A stretch of 64,000 bases of DNA from Lactuca virosa (lineage: Eukaryota; Streptophyta; Magnoliopsida; Asterales; Asteraceae), in assembly GCA_928212115.1 (NCBI GenBank), contig CAKMRJ010004445.1, positions 82,793,298 through 82,857,297 on the forward strand, given 5' to 3'. Positions 11,931-23,510 of the stretch are shown piece by piece. How positions within the stretch are numbered: the first letter of the stretch is position 1; each line of letters begins with the position of its first letter. The position numbers were made by a program, and so were the translations under genes. A model generated the notes under the pieces. That model was not told where the DNA came from. It was given only the letters and a program-made list of their open reading frames with translations, and did no database searches.

Positions 11931-13569
11931 TGTGACAACCTGAAATTTTCATTGAACAAACTCTACAGTCTAGCACTTCAATTAAAAGTCAAATCCTTTT
12001 CTGATAATTTTTAGCTCGGATTAAAGTACGGTTGGGTATTTTTAATATTATTCTTGAGAGAACAAATTAGAGGAAATATACTTTAGGTTTATTTGTGTAA
12101 CATTTAAGTCACAAAACTCCAAGAGTTAGGAGTTTTCGGCCCAAATGGTGTTAGGGCCGAAAACCCTAAGTGGTATATAAATGACACTTAGTCATTTTAG
12201 TCTCTTTTTCCCATTTCCAAGTCAAGAACATTTTCTCTCAAGTATCATCCGAAAATTTTGTCAAGATCTTCAAGATTGTAAGTGTTTCCTTCCTTGTTTA
12301 GTTGATCTCTTCCATTATCTAGTGATCTTACATGATTTCATCTGTGAAATCATTCCATTTTCATAGATCTTCAAGTGTTCTTCATTTCACCAAGAACACA
12401 CACTAGTGTTTTGGGCCGAAAACACCCTCCTTTGCTTCCATATTGTAAGTATCTATCTCCTATACTTGTTATCTACTAAGGATACTTGAATTAGGGCCTT
12501 GAAAACATCCATTTTATCCAAGAACAAAGGTGTTTTCGGTCTAGTGCATCTCCTTAGACCGAAAACCCTTATGAAGGGTGCTAAAATGACTTTAAGCCTT
12601 CCTAATGCTTAGTATTGAGTCTAGAACACTTCATTGATAGTTGTAAGCCCTTGGAAATCACCTTATGCAACAAAGATCATGAGTTTTCGGTCAAGACCAT
12701 ATGGACCGAAAACCATATGGATCGAAAACCTCTTTGAACCGAAAGCTCCAATGAGAGGCCATACTCCCCTTAGATGCAACCCTAATGTACTACTAGCACT
12801 TGAATCAAAGTGTTAACCATGTTTTAGGGTGTCTTAACTTGATTAATTTGTTATTAATTAACTAATTGGATACATATATGTGTCAATATATGTTAAATAG
12901 GATCTGTGTGTGTGCTCAAAGCCTTCACTTGACACTTAGCATCCTATACCATCCTAAAAAGATGGTTATTGTTAACTCTATAATTACCTAGTGAATACAT
13001 TAGGGCTATATATAATAAAGATCCGATAGGCAGTGGAATGTGTGATTTCTGCCTTTCTTCCTGTTCCTTGTTTGGTTGTGGGATTAGGGCAGATCCACAC
13101 ATTCAACTGTCCATTCGATCTGGATTATATATTACTTAAATTCATTAAGTAATCATAGAAGGAACTGGTATGATCATATTACTTATCTTTACTTACTAAG
13201 AAAATAAAGGATTTTCTGGAGGAATACACGAGCTTTTCCGAAGAACAAAGAATATACTTTCTAGAATAAAATGCGTATGAACACACCAACTTTAATGTTG
13301 ACACTTTTTCAAACCACTTGTATTCTCAGAAAAGTTAATAGACAGGTACCCTCTCAGGTGATGCGAAGATGGAGTATATTAGTATTACGTCTTATCTTTT
13401 GGCTATAGTTTTAAAGTAAATCAGTCAGTGTTTTGAAAATGATGTAAACTTTATATTATTAATATAATGGTTGTTGTTCCTCTGATTACTATTATACAAT
13501 TGTTGTGATACTTTACATGACGTCCTCCACCCCTGACCGTTTTCTCCGTTCCGGTTTGGGGGTTTGACA
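11931..13569 (+). mobile_element. 3' LTR (family L2), copy 2
   Basis: TGTGACAACC...TTTGACA, 1.64 kb, followed directly by LTR L3 sequence. It keeps the intact upstream inverted repeat and TATA box (12132-12180). Near-consensus splice donors (GTAAGTGTTTCC at about 12278, GTAAGTATCTATC at about 12445) occur downstream of the TATA box, and CTCAG/GT-type acceptors near its end, but no coding. Confidence 0.85.
12132..12180 (+). promoter_or_regulatory. L2 core promoter: inverted repeat plus TATA box
   Basis: An 11-bp inverted repeat, GTTTTCGGCCC (12132-12142) and GGGCCGAAAAC (12154-12164), with an 11-bp spacer sits 9 bp upstream of TATATAA (12174-12180). The same arrangement is at 32571-32619. The TTTTCGG half-site recurs several times downstream. 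Confidence 0.6.
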
Positions 13570-14568
13570 CACTGCCATCTCGGGCGGTGGTGGTCGACAG
13601 CAGCTCACGGCGGTGGTGGTGATCTTCTTCACTTTTGACTAAAAAAACTGATATAACATTCACCATTAAAACACACACTTAATATACACACACAGCCACC
13701 TACACGGTGGCAGGCAGCAACAAACTGTGACAGCCACTATCTCACGGTGGTGGCGATGGATTTTCTGGGCAAAATCACACATATAATCCCCACGAATATA
13801 GCAACCAACATGTACACTCGAATACACACCCATGCAGCCACCGCCTAAGCGGCAGGCATCACCGGAAAATACAGAAACAGAGGCACCATAGCCACTGACG
13901 ATAGTAACGACGTCTCCAACGTTGTATCCAAAGAAAATAACAAGACAGAGAGAGAGAGAGGAAAGGTGAGTTGCGGTTGGACTTACCAAGTGCTTCCGGT
14001 GGCTCACGACGCACGTACGATGAACACAGCGTGTTCCATGGTCCTCGGCGGTTCTCATGTTGTCCACGACGTCTCTGGAAGTAGGGGTTGTGGTGGCATT
14101 TCAATGGCGACGTAGCCGCTTGGCGGCCTTATCTGATCGAAAAAAGACGAGAAGAGGAGAGGTGGTGGCTGAGGAGTCACAAGTGGCGGCTGCAATAACT
14201 TAGGGTTAGGGTTTTGGAGATGCGACGAGGGGGAAGCGGGAATCGAATATCTTAAACCCGGCTCCATAATAAAATTTCCTTCCTTTTACACAATCGGCCC
14301 TTCCTTCACTAAACATTACAAACTGAATCCTGATTTTACCCTTTAGCCCCTGCTTCCCAAAAATCTATTCAACACAAGTCCAAATGATACCATTTAGACC
14401 ATAAATTCCCGAATTTATAACATTTTACTCCCAAGGGTAACACTAATAAACTATTATGGATTTAGGGCTTCAATAAGATAATATGAAATATACTTCTTAT
14501 CCCGGGGTTCATTTATTTATTTATTTTATTTAATCTAATTTATTTAAATTCCAAAATAGAATGTTACA
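13570..14568 (-). mobile_element. 3' LTR fragment (family L3) of the non-autonomous element
   Basis: Matches the right part of the LTR at 18438-21059 and ends GAATGTTACA, directly followed by the minus-strand polypurine tract (TCTCCCCCAC on the plus strand, 14571-14580). Its left part (U5 side) is missing because the L2 element lies there. Confidence 0.8.
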
Positions 14569-14944
14569 ATTCTCCCCCACTTAAATTAGATTTTGTCCTC
14601 GAAATCATTCCTTACCAATCCCAGCAAGCCAACAACCTGAGCAGAAAGGCTACAACATCGAGCATACTACAACCTTCCCAAAGCAACCGAAACCAACCCA
14701 CACAAGGCTCTCTATCTTGCATATGATTGAATTCCTTGCAACATAATCACATTTACACCATCTGAAATCTAAAGTATCGAGATGGTCTGAATCCCTGACA
14801 GACCATCCATACTAAATCATTGTCGAATCCATTGCACTTATCTCCCAACTGGCTACTCAAATTCTAATAACTTGAGGTTCTCACTAGTAAATAGAATAAC
14901 AGACCAAATTTCCCTGCAGTTCACTTATACTTGATAGAAGGCTT

Positions 14945-15030
14945 AGATAATCCTTCGAGTAGGAGACTCATCCCTGCAACGGTTAGACTCAGACGAGAGC
15001 TGCGCAACAGGATCAAATCATCTACTCTAA
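14945..15030 (-). other. Conserved internal motif, 3' copy (gene-less element)
   Basis: About 85 bp beginning AGATAATCCTTCGAGTA and containing CAACGGTTAGACTCAGACG. It recurs at 17743-17840, 48575-48672 and 51736-51840. The closing-stem right arm is degraded here. It lies near the polypurine end of the element. Confidence 0.6.
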
Positions 15031-16196
15031 AATATCCAAACTCGACTGTAAGTGACCTGATATCGCCTCATAATAACAATATACTGCACACACTCGAGCT
15101 CTAAGTCGAAAAATACTACCCTGAAATATCTTGACGTTCTTACCAATAGAACCAATCCAAGACACAATCACGGGAGCTGACCTACCATCCAAACTGAATC
15201 CATTCATTACCATTGAGCCCTTCGATTGATGCCCTCGACACATAGATACCCTGATCCTCAACCCATGGAAACGAAAATTATGCACAAAACATTCGCGATA
15301 CCCGACCCGGGGTCTTACCCATAAACCAACCCGATACTCAACTCATATCCCGAGATCCACAGATTTACACTTGCATTTCACCCTAGACCTTCTGATAACG
15401 ACAACCCTTGCAAGACCGAGGTATAAAGGCTCCCAAACTAATGTTGAGACTACTAGTCCCACACCTGGTCCAACCACCTGGTCCAACCACCAGGCTCCTA
15501 AGAGTCCATATAAAGGCTCCCAAACATCCCTCTGAACCACATATTAAGCACAAAATCAATCCTGAAATCCAAGATCCAATACCTCGACCCAACGGTCTCA
15601 ACCAGGTCTCACCTGCATTGCCATAAACACACGGGCCTTGCCCACGGGTCCCACCCAAACTATACCATGGAGCGGCCTTGCCCACGGGTCCCACCCATCT
15701 AGGGCTACACATGCCCAGCTCCACCTCGGACCCCAATGGTCCCCAACCCATAACGGAGAAATACTCCATGACAATCCTGACTGGCGTGCCCATGGAACGA
15801 ACTGATTCCCCCTTTACGCTCATGGCCACTACCAACGATAGTCTACCTCGATCAGGTGAATGCTACGATCCCATCGCAGTCTCACAACACTTCTAACCAA
15901 CCATGAGTACCACCCCGGGTTTGATTACAACCCAACCATCTCAATTACAAATATCTTGAATCAAACCCGCATCAGACAAGAACAGGAAGTGAGGCTCTAC
16001 ACGAATCTCGTTCTGGTTCCATCCACAAACCTACTATGCATAGCAAGAAGATGCCGACCAGCTGTCGGGAGTTCTCTGAACTCCCACTTACAAAACCTAG
16101 AACTAAACGGTCACTCGATTTGTCTCTATTTCTGACCAGGATGAAAAACTTACCCTAGTTCCACACCCGATCCAATTCCCAAAAATTCTGATCAAT

Positions 16197-16206
16197 TCTC
16201 CCCCAC
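16197..16206 (-). other. Second, internal polypurine-like tract
   Basis: TCTCCCCCAC (minus GTGGGGGAGA), identical to the tract next to the 3' LTR at 14571-14580 and 1.63 kb internal to it. The gag-only element has the same word at 49793-49802, 1.69 kb inside its LTR. Confidence 0.45.
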
Positions 16207-17504
16207 ATGGATTTGACGAAGCTCTTTCATCCTATAAGTCTGATGGATTCCCAACCCATCGAACCTCATATAGTAGGAATTGCCTATAACATGTAATTAC
16301 CAAAACTAGCATTCCATTACAAGCCAAATCTCAACGATTGCCCAACTTCTTGAATCTGGGAGTATGCTCTTGAGGCCTTAACCAATCTGATGATCCAAAT
16401 CACCTCTCATGGCACCATGTCATTTCCTTGTGTTCTTATGACTGCGACTAATAACCATAACCCTTTCCATGCACTGACGAACATCTACTCTAATTTCTAT
16501 CCTCAAGGAATCATTGAACTCTAACCGACTTCGGTCCATGCAAAAATACAATTCTCTTGACACTTCCAGTGACCAAACAACTCGCGCAACTAACGCCATC
16601 ATCTCCCTGCTACCGTTCCTTCGATAGCAACGGTAGTTCCTTGAACTCCAAAGTTCTTCCATCGAAAATTGTCGATCATACCTAAACAGTTGATAGAACC
16701 GCTAAACCCTGACTTCACTGGAGAACTATCATGCTAACCCTAACCAAATACCCTCCAAGCAACACCCCTGAATTGATCCTGACAAGGACCGGGATAACAA
16801 CAGTGCACACTGAACCCACTCGACAAGATAGGACCATCTGAAGATTCATCGAAGAATTCTCGGCATGAAGAAAAGCATATAACCATCCTTGATACCCCAA
16901 GCAATAGCAGAGCACCAATTCGAGATATAACTTGTTCAATCCCACTCAAAATTCCAAAGAAATACAATTTTCCGCTATCCACTTTGAAGAACCAGAAGAT
17001 AACATACCCACAAACATCTAAAGGAATCCTGATCACCTCTTCCTGAGATGCCTCGACTGTCCTGAGGACATGGTGCAAAACTCCATTCCGATCCCAATGA
17101 CAGGACTAATAGTAGGATCCTCCTTCCTGAAGGATTCTAGGTATCCACAAGCCTTGGGCTTCAGATGAGCCCCCAACTATCCTTCTACAATCTCGGCCTG
17201 AGAGGCCCCGAGATAATCACCCAAGGGCTCCAAAATCCCTTCATAGACTGAAACCCAAGACCACCAAGGTCCAATCCGAAACACCATAACCAATACCCGA
17301 TGAGCTGAACTCCCAAAACCGCGCATCGGCTAGCTCAGTACCTGCTCCTGGGCTGGAACCAAAATATGAATATTATTCCTAAGTGCTCAACAACATACCG
17401 AAACGACGTGCAAAAGATCCAATTATACCCTAGAATCCTCATCCCACAGGCTTTCTAGAATCTCCTAGAATCTTCCCGATTCAATTATGGATCTTGTGCT
17501 TTCA

Positions 17505-17525
17505 GTAGTATGGGCCCAATACTAC
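17505..17525 (-). other. GGGCCC-centred leader palindrome (gene-less element)
   Basis: GTAGTAT and ATACTAC arms (7 bp, perfect) enclose GGGCCC plus one A. The following context (ACCTTCCACACC) is shared with 28163, 51511 and 63339. Confidence 0.7.
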
Positions 17526-17742
17526 CTTCCACACCTATCTATACTTTCCTCAAGAATCCTCCCGAATCCTCTAAGTCACCTTCTCAAATCCAAACAACAC
17601 ACTTGCTAACCAGCACACCAAACCCTACTAAAGCAATCCTTTGGCTTTCCTAGGTTCCCGATCTCACCCTACCATCAGCTGCTAAAGAACTCCCTATAAT
17701 GCCAATCACCCACCTCATGAATACAATCACATGCAACAAAGA

Positions 17743-17840
17743 TTAGATAATCCTTCGAGTAATAGACTTATCCCTACAACGGTTGGACTCAAACAAGAGA
17801 TGCGCAATAGAGTAAAATCTGTCACTCTGAGATTATCTAA
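17743..17840 (-). other. Conserved stem-closed internal motif, 5' copy
   Basis: Best-preserved of four copies. TTAGATAATC (17743-17752) and GATTATCTAA (17831-17840) are perfect inverted arms closing a 98-nt unit that contains CAACGGTTGGACTC. It lies near the primer-site end of the element, whereas the sister copy is near the other end. Confidence 0.6.
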
Positions 17841-18275
17841 CCTTTGTCACATGTGACTTGACATATTCACTTAGTAGCTGACCCCCATCACCTAGCAGTT
17901 CCACAAAGCACAAAGCAAGCATCATTCGTGCAGTATCACTCCAATCCATAGAATAATCACGAGTATCTAATCCCTCTATTACAACTCATACTAGGAGTTC
18001 CCACTCCCGCTACAGATTGCCTTACGCATACAAATCATACCTGAACCAACATTCCATGCTTCCTAGGCTACCAAGTATCACATAGCAGGCCAACCTATCA
18101 TTGGCTAATCAGAACTAGCATGCAAGTCTACAAGCTCATACAATAGGCATTCAAAGGAATCTATCCTAGCATCCTAACATGCAAAAATTGAGCAGATCCT
18201 TAGCCCTAACTAGCATGCAATTCCATAGATTCACAGATCAAAGCATAACAGATAACATGTATGGGTATTTTGGGA

Positions 18276-18286
18276 AAACTTACTTG
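18276..18286 (-). other. Candidate leader splice donor
   Basis: Minus-strand CTCAA/GTAAGTTTTCC, with the intron starting at 18283. The same donor and following sequence are at 52123 and 63864. This element has no gag, so no acceptor can be assigned. Confidence 0.45.
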
Positions 18287-18417
18287 AGCTCGGCTGACTG
18301 CATGCACCACACCTTGTTTTGATATTCTTTTATAAAAAATGTATTTTTTTTGAAAATTTCTACCAAGTCCTTAGTTTGAGTTCAGACACACCTGAGAGTG
18401 TGCCCGAATCCCTCAAA

Positions 18418-18434
18418 CCAAGGCTCTGATACTA
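18418..18434 (-). other. Primer-binding site of the gene-less element
   Basis: Minus-strand TAGTATCAGAGCCTTGG: one mismatch (G to A at the second base) from the initiator-Met tRNA complement, 3 nt from the LTR at 18438. Confidence 0.75.
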
Positions 18435-18512
18435 GCTTGAAACATCCCAAAATATGGTCCCAAAAATTTCATTTTTAATAATAGATAAAACAGTATTCAT
18501 CAATGGCATCCA

Positions 18513-18514
<2 letters not shown>

Positions 18515-18571
<57 letters not shown>
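18515..18571. repeat. (AT)n microsatellite
   Basis: About 28 uninterrupted AT units inside LTR L3, just before the conserved block. No comparable run is in the other LTR families. Confidence 0.9.
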
Positions 18572-18754
18572 CCACCGTATCAATTTCTGTAAAATCAGAG
18601 TAAAACATCCAAAGCGGAAGCATATGGTGTGTGCTCTGCAATCATCCCGAGCTGTTCTTGTTGAAAACCGAAGTACCTAAAACCAAAACTGAAAACCATA
18701 AGCACGAAGCTTAGTGAGTTTACCCCAAATACCACATACCACACATATCATACA

Positions 18755-19165
18755 CTCAAGGAGATACGGGCCCCGTCCACACTCAAGCAGATACGGTTCC
18801 CACCCTATGACAAACGGGCCCCGCCCACGCTATGTGGGATACGGGCCCCGTCCACACTCAACTAACTAAGAGATACGGGCCCCGCCCACACTCTGTGAGA
18901 TACGGGCCCCGCCCACACTCTGTGAGATACGGGCCCCACCCACACTCAACTAATCATGAGATACGGGCCCCACCCACACTCAAATAATAATGAGATACAG
19001 GTCCCGCCCACACTCACATACATAAACAAACGCATACAAGTATCACACATACAACAAGTACACAACCTTCCAAACATACCAGTAACCACACACAAGTAAT
19101 GATAAGATACGTGCCCCGCCCACACTCGAATACTGATGAGATACGGGCCCCACCCACACTCGCAT
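18755..19165. repeat. L3 minisatellite (GAGATACGGGCCCC units)
   Basis: Tandem units of 27-34 bp, each with GAGATACGGGCCCCGCCC followed by ACACTC and a variable tail; a few units are at the far end after a 70-bp gap. It directly follows the conserved block in plus coordinates. Single seed-like copies of the unit occur in other elements (near 38525, 46445, 49243). Confidence 0.8.
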
Positions 19166-19630
19166 ACATATAATCATATAAACATTCCAGCACATGCGAA
19201 AATCACAGGCCCAACCACATACAAGTCATATATGCATAACCTGATACTAGCATATAAAATAATCATCGGGCCCCGCCTATCATACATATCAATACGTACA
19301 CATGCCAGGGTTACGCAGACAACTGGCATTCTAACATAATAACCATGGGCCGACATTGGTGCCTTCGAACCGCTAAACACAATGAGGAGAGTCACCTAGT
19401 TCATCTGAAGTGCCGCGGATAAAACTCTAGTTGTTGGATGACAGATTCCTGAACTGTCAATCATCAAAACCACACCCAATTAATAATCGGGTTCCAATAC
19501 ATAACCATAAGTCCATGTTTGGGGTAGAAAGACTACATTACCCCCAACCTAGCTTGATCCAAGCCCAAGGCCCAAACTCACACTCTGAAGGCCCAAAAAA
19601 ACAAAAACAATGAACCAAGGCCCAATATAT

Positions 19631-19653
19631 GGCCCAATTTTCCAAATTGGGCC
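19631..19653. other. GGCCCAATTT hairpin in LTR L3
   Basis: Perfect 10-bp inverted arms with a 3-nt loop (TCC). The same hairpin is in LTR L7 at 35971-35993 and 43892-43914, showing that L3 and L7 are related. Confidence 0.7.
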
Positions 19654-21059
19654 AAAACCCCTTACATAGGCCTTACCCTAAAGCCCATCCATATATCCTA
19701 GTCCATACACATGTTCATAGATGGCCGATTAAGAATCCAAACACCTAAGCCCAAAAGAAGGCCCAACTTGAAGCCCGATCATAATTAGGGTTTTTCACAT
19801 AAAATGATGATTAGGGTTAAGTCATCTTACTTAACCCATTAAGGACTTAATCCATTAAGCCCATCATCCCACTAGACCAACCATACAATGTTATTGGGCA
19901 CAAGTCACAATTCCAATCCAACGGTCCAAAACGCGGGTCCCGACAAGTCCAAACTAAAATCTCCAAGATTAGGGTTGTCTAAACCCTAATTAGGGTTTCC
20001 AACCCAAGCACATGCCAACTAAGTCCAAGATTAAGATATTGGGCCAATTAGGGTTTCATTAGGTCAAGCACCACCCACTGCCACCTCGGGCGGTGGCAGT
20101 CGACGGCAGCTCACGACGATGGTGGTGATCTTCTTCACTTTTGACTAAGAAAAACTAATATAACATTCACCATTAAAACACACACATAATATACACACAG
20201 CCACCTACATGGTGGTAGGCGGCAGCAAACGGTGGCAACCACCACCTCACGGTGGCGGCGGTTGGTTTTCCGGCCAAAATCACACATATAATCCACACGA
20301 ATACAACAACCAACATGTACACTTGAATACACACCCAAGAAGTCACCGCCTAAGCGGCATGCGTCACTGGAAAAGAAAAAAAAAGAGAGGCCCCATGGCC
20401 ACCGACGACAGTAACGACGTCTCCAACATCGTATCCACAAAATATAATAAGAGAGAGAGAGTGAGGAAAGGAGGGTTGCCGTTGGACTTACCAAGTGCTT
20501 CTGGTGGCTCACGACCCACGCATGATGAACATAGCGTGTTACACGGTCCGTGGCGGTTCTCCGGTTGCCCACGATGTCTTCGACAATAGGTGTTGTGGTG
20601 GTGTTTCAATGGCGAGGTAGCCGCTTGGTGGCCTTGTCTGATCGTAAAAATGAGAAAAAGAGAGGTGGCAGCTGAGGAGTCACAAGTGGCGACTGCAATA
20701 ACTTAGGGTTAGGGTTTTGGAGATGCGACGAGGGGGAAGCAGGAATCAACTATCTTAAACCTGACTCCATGATAAAACTTCCTTCCCTTTTACACAATCG
20801 GCCCCTCCTTCACTAAACATTACAAACTCAATCCGGATTTTACCCTTTAGCCCCTGGTTCCCAAAAATCTATTCAACACAAGTCCAAATGATACCATTTT
20901 GACCATAAATTCCCGAATTTTTAACATTTTACTCCCAAGGCTAACACTAATAAACTATTATGGATTTAGGGCTTCAATAAAATAATATGAAATATACTTC
21001 TCATCCTAGGGTTCATTTATTTATTTAATCTTATTTATTTAAATTCCAAAACAGAATGT

Positions 21060-22216
21060 CTATAGGATCCAGTCTTATGTATGATCAGCATACACGTGTG
21101 TTGTAGGGTTGGTGGAAGTTTCATGGATGAGTTATGTGGGGTCAGCCGACTAGTTGAGGAATGTCTAGCCTTTGTCTAGGAAGTGATAATAGGGTGTACA
21201 TGTATTCTAGTCTGTGATGTTAGGGTTGTTGTGATGATCTTCTGAGACAAATACGGGTAGGTGTGGAAGGTAGTATGGGCCCGTACTATTGGAAGCACAA
21301 GACCCGTACACGTAGCAGGGAAGTCACAACCCCTAGGGTTTGTTGTTTGGAATAGCTCATGTGGTATAAAAAGTGCCTCATCTGATATTTTTTGTTTTAT
21401 TTTCACTATGGTAGTTATGAGGAGATTCGATTTAGGAGCTGGATCGAGTGGCCAGGATAGCCCAAGTCTGACTGTTGACCAGGTTAAGGAGATGATTCAT
21501 GATGATGTTTTTTCTATTGTCTGGGGAAGATACCGGAGTTTTTCGGTCTATCAAGACCATCATGATGGATTTCTTTGATAACTAATATGCTGCACTTTCT
21601 AAGGCTGCTGATGTAGCTACCACGGTCATCGCTGCTGCGGGGATTGGCACGAGAAAGAGCCTTCCAGTACTCGGAATTCGACAATACGAAGCCCCCTTAT
21701 GTTTTGTGGGGTTCAGGATCCAATTATTGCTATAAGGTGGCTATATCATATTAAGGGATGTGTCTTTACTTGCCCGTGCCCAGCTGACTAGAAGGTCAAG
21801 TGCGCTCTGAACCTTCTTTAGTTTGGAGGGAAGGACTCGTGGAGATTGGTGACTAGCTCGTACACTCCGAAGCAGAGAGACACCGTGTCTTGGGAGCAGT
21901 TCTGTGAAATGTTCCGCTCGAAATATGTTCCATTGGTGGAGCGGGAGAGGCTAGCTCAGGAGTATTTGGATCTGAGTTAGGGGACTGAGTCGGTGGCTGA
22001 GATCACCAAGATGTTTACAGAGAGAGTTATGTTTTGTCCTGAGTTTGTTGCTTATGAGCAAGCTCATATGACCCGGTACTTGAGCATTCTCAAGACGGAT
22101 ATCCGCCAGTTCGTATCCACACAGTGCTACGGTACACTTATGGAGCTACAGGAGGCCGCGAGGAGATGGGAGATTGAGATGGATCTCCAGGTGAGAGAGC
22201 GGAAGTAGGCTCCGGT
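21060..22216 (+). pseudogene. gag: Inverted gag fragment of a gypsy element
   Basis: Plus-strand leader and gag of a relative of the element at 22217-29464, which lies in the opposite orientation. The leader (21070-21260) parallels 28250-28400 reversed; the palindrome is at 21270-21289; gag starts at ATG 21408 after TTTATTTTCAC (acceptor AG changed to AC). Recognisable gag parts are the ATG region (21408-21560) and a helical segment with FTERVMFCPEF (22014-22046) and DIRQFVSTQC (22099-22128). Frameshifts and stops interrupt it and it ends before the zinc knuckles, where LTR L4 begins. No LTR or pol is attached. Confidence 0.75.
21270..21289 (+). other. GGGCCC-centred leader palindrome (inverted gag fragment)
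   Basis: GTAGTATGGGCCCGTACTAT: self-complementary over 20 nt allowing two G-U pairs in RNA sense. It ends 117 nt before the gag acceptor position, the same spacing as in three other elements. Confidence 0.75.
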
Positions 22217-22502
22217 TGTAACGTCCCCAAGACTATGAGGTAAAAATTTCATTTTTAATTCTACCAAAACATTAATTATCTTTAAATCAAAAATTTATTA
22301 TCCTTTTTCTAAATATTCAAAGGTACTTTATAAGAAAACAATTATCAGAGTACAATCCCAAAATCATCATAATCCGGAACATGGGTGGATGCGCTGCGAT
22401 CAAGCTGGGCCTTTCCCTTTTGAACCGGAAGTACCTGAAACCATAACCATAAAAACCGTAAGCACAAAGCTTAGCGAGTTCCCCAAGATAACACATACCA
22501 TA

Positions 22503-22765
22503 CATTACATTGGGCTTAGCCCTCACATTATGCCCAATCCGTACATTAGGCCCAACCCACCATAATGGGCCTAGTCCTACCAAACCAATGGGCCTAGCCC
22601 GATCGTACAAATGCAAAAGTCATAAAGACAGTTAGCACCTAAATAACAAACAACAGCCCTAGCCCGTCCTGATCCATGGCCGTATCCCAACATAAATGGG
22701 CCTAGCCCAACATACTAATGGGCCCAACCCAACATACTAATGGGCCTAGCCCTACGTACCATGCA
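22503..22765. repeat. L4 minisatellite (degenerate GGGCCTAGCCC units)
   Basis: Irregular units of about 22-30 bp containing GGGCCTAGCCC or GGCCCAACCC and ATACTAAT, directly after the conserved LTR block; interrupted near 22615-22690. Confidence 0.65.
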
Positions 22766-23328
22766 AGAATCACAAAGACAACTAGAATAGTGTTGACATA
22801 TCTCTCCCGGAATAACGTCAAAGGATAACAGAGCCGTAAACTCAGAAATGGGCCATAAAAAACCCACTATCCGACAAGGACCGGGAGCAAACCATTGTCC
22901 ATAAGACCCTGCGTTCTACCACTGGCGGTCTGGCATCGGGATTGGCCCCCTTTTAGGAGAGAAACTCTTGTTACAGATAAGAAAAAGGAGTACGAATTGC
23001 CCCAGCGCAACAAGTGTGGTGCTCAGTGATCTACCAACTGGCAGTTCTACACCAATAGCAAATAGACACCCGCAGTGCACGATCTACCAATCGAAGGCTG
23101 CCTCGTCCTGCCATTCCTGAAAAAGTAGAAGATACTGTCGGGGATCTATTCCCCTGAACACATGTATAAAAATTTCCGTTCTCCCCCAAGAGAAGGGATC
23201 GACTCTTAAATCCTAGTCTCATACTCTCCATATGATACCTTTTCTAAAAGGAATTCACTAACTTGACTGTCGAAGCTTCATTCCGGGATCATGATGCCAC
23301 TATGGAAAGAGGCTTAGGATATAAGGAT

Positions 23329-23338
23329 GTTTAAATAG
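23329..23338 (-). promoter_or_regulatory. TATA box of LTR L4 (3' copy)
   Basis: Minus CTATTTAAAC in the context GGACCCTATTTAAACATCC. The same element is at 29270-29279 in the 5' LTR, and close forms are at 39979, 47900, 54589 and 58502. Confidence 0.6.
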
Positions 23339-23510
23339 GGTCCAAACCCTAAATATTAGGGTTTTCACCCTGGCCACGTACACACAACGTACGCACCTGG
23401 AGCCCAAAATTACAAAAATGCCACTATGGGCCATTTTGCAACATTTATCACACATAAAAGACTATAATGAAATAATTTTTATACTTAGGGTTAGATATAG
23501 AAATACCTCA

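Larger units (their letters stand above)
8441..14463. repeat. Tandem duplication unit 2 (6.02 kb)
   Basis: Second head-to-tail copy of 2398-8440. Its right end runs on naturally into the remainder of LTR L3 (GGATTTAGGGCTTC, also found at 20955 onward), so this copy retains the original right flank, while unit 1 retains the original left flank. Its pol reading frames are much longer than those of unit 1. Confidence 0.9.
14569..18437 (-). mobile_element. Internal region of a non-autonomous, gene-less LTR element (LARD-like)
   Basis: Lies between L3 LTRs, with polypurine tract at its left end and primer site at its right end, so the element is minus-strand. In 3.9 kb no gag, protease, RT or integrase motif can be found in any frame; open frames are short and compositionally unremarkable. 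What it does hold: two copies of a structured motif (14945-15030, 17743-17840), a second polypurine-like tract (16197-16206), the GGGCCC palindrome (17505-17525), a leader splice donor (18283) and short dispersed words such as TTGCCCACGGGTCCCACC near 15630 and 15676. It would depend on proteins from other elements for mobility. Confidence 0.75.
18438..21059 (-). mobile_element. 5' LTR (family L3) of the gene-less element
   Basis: Begins TGAAACATCCC next to the primer site and is cut at GAATGT (expected GAATGTTACA) where unrelated retroelement sequence starts. Contents from left: an AT microsatellite, the conserved block ending GAAGCTTAGTGAGTT (18671-18727), a minisatellite, the hairpin GGCCCAATTT/AAATTGGGCC (19631-19653), many GGCCCA words, a telo-box palindrome (19981-19998) and a GGTGG-rich stretch (20085-20330). 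Open frames here reflect composition only. Confidence 0.8.
22217..23510 (-). mobile_element. 3' LTR (family L4) of a decayed gypsy element
   Basis: Starts TGTAACGTCCCC; its last 220 bp match 29225-29464, the partner LTR. It includes the conserved block (22427-22486), a GGGCCTAGCCC minisatellite, and a TATA box. The polypurine tract normally expected just right of it is lost in a small deletion, since CTTGAATCAG runs straight into the pol-end sequence GACTTCGTCCTC. Confidence 0.7.

Noticed and set aside
17743..17840. The stem-closed motif as a tRNA gene
   Set aside because: About 98 nt with a closing stem, but no A/B-box consensus, no anticodon arm, and it occurs only inside retroelements.
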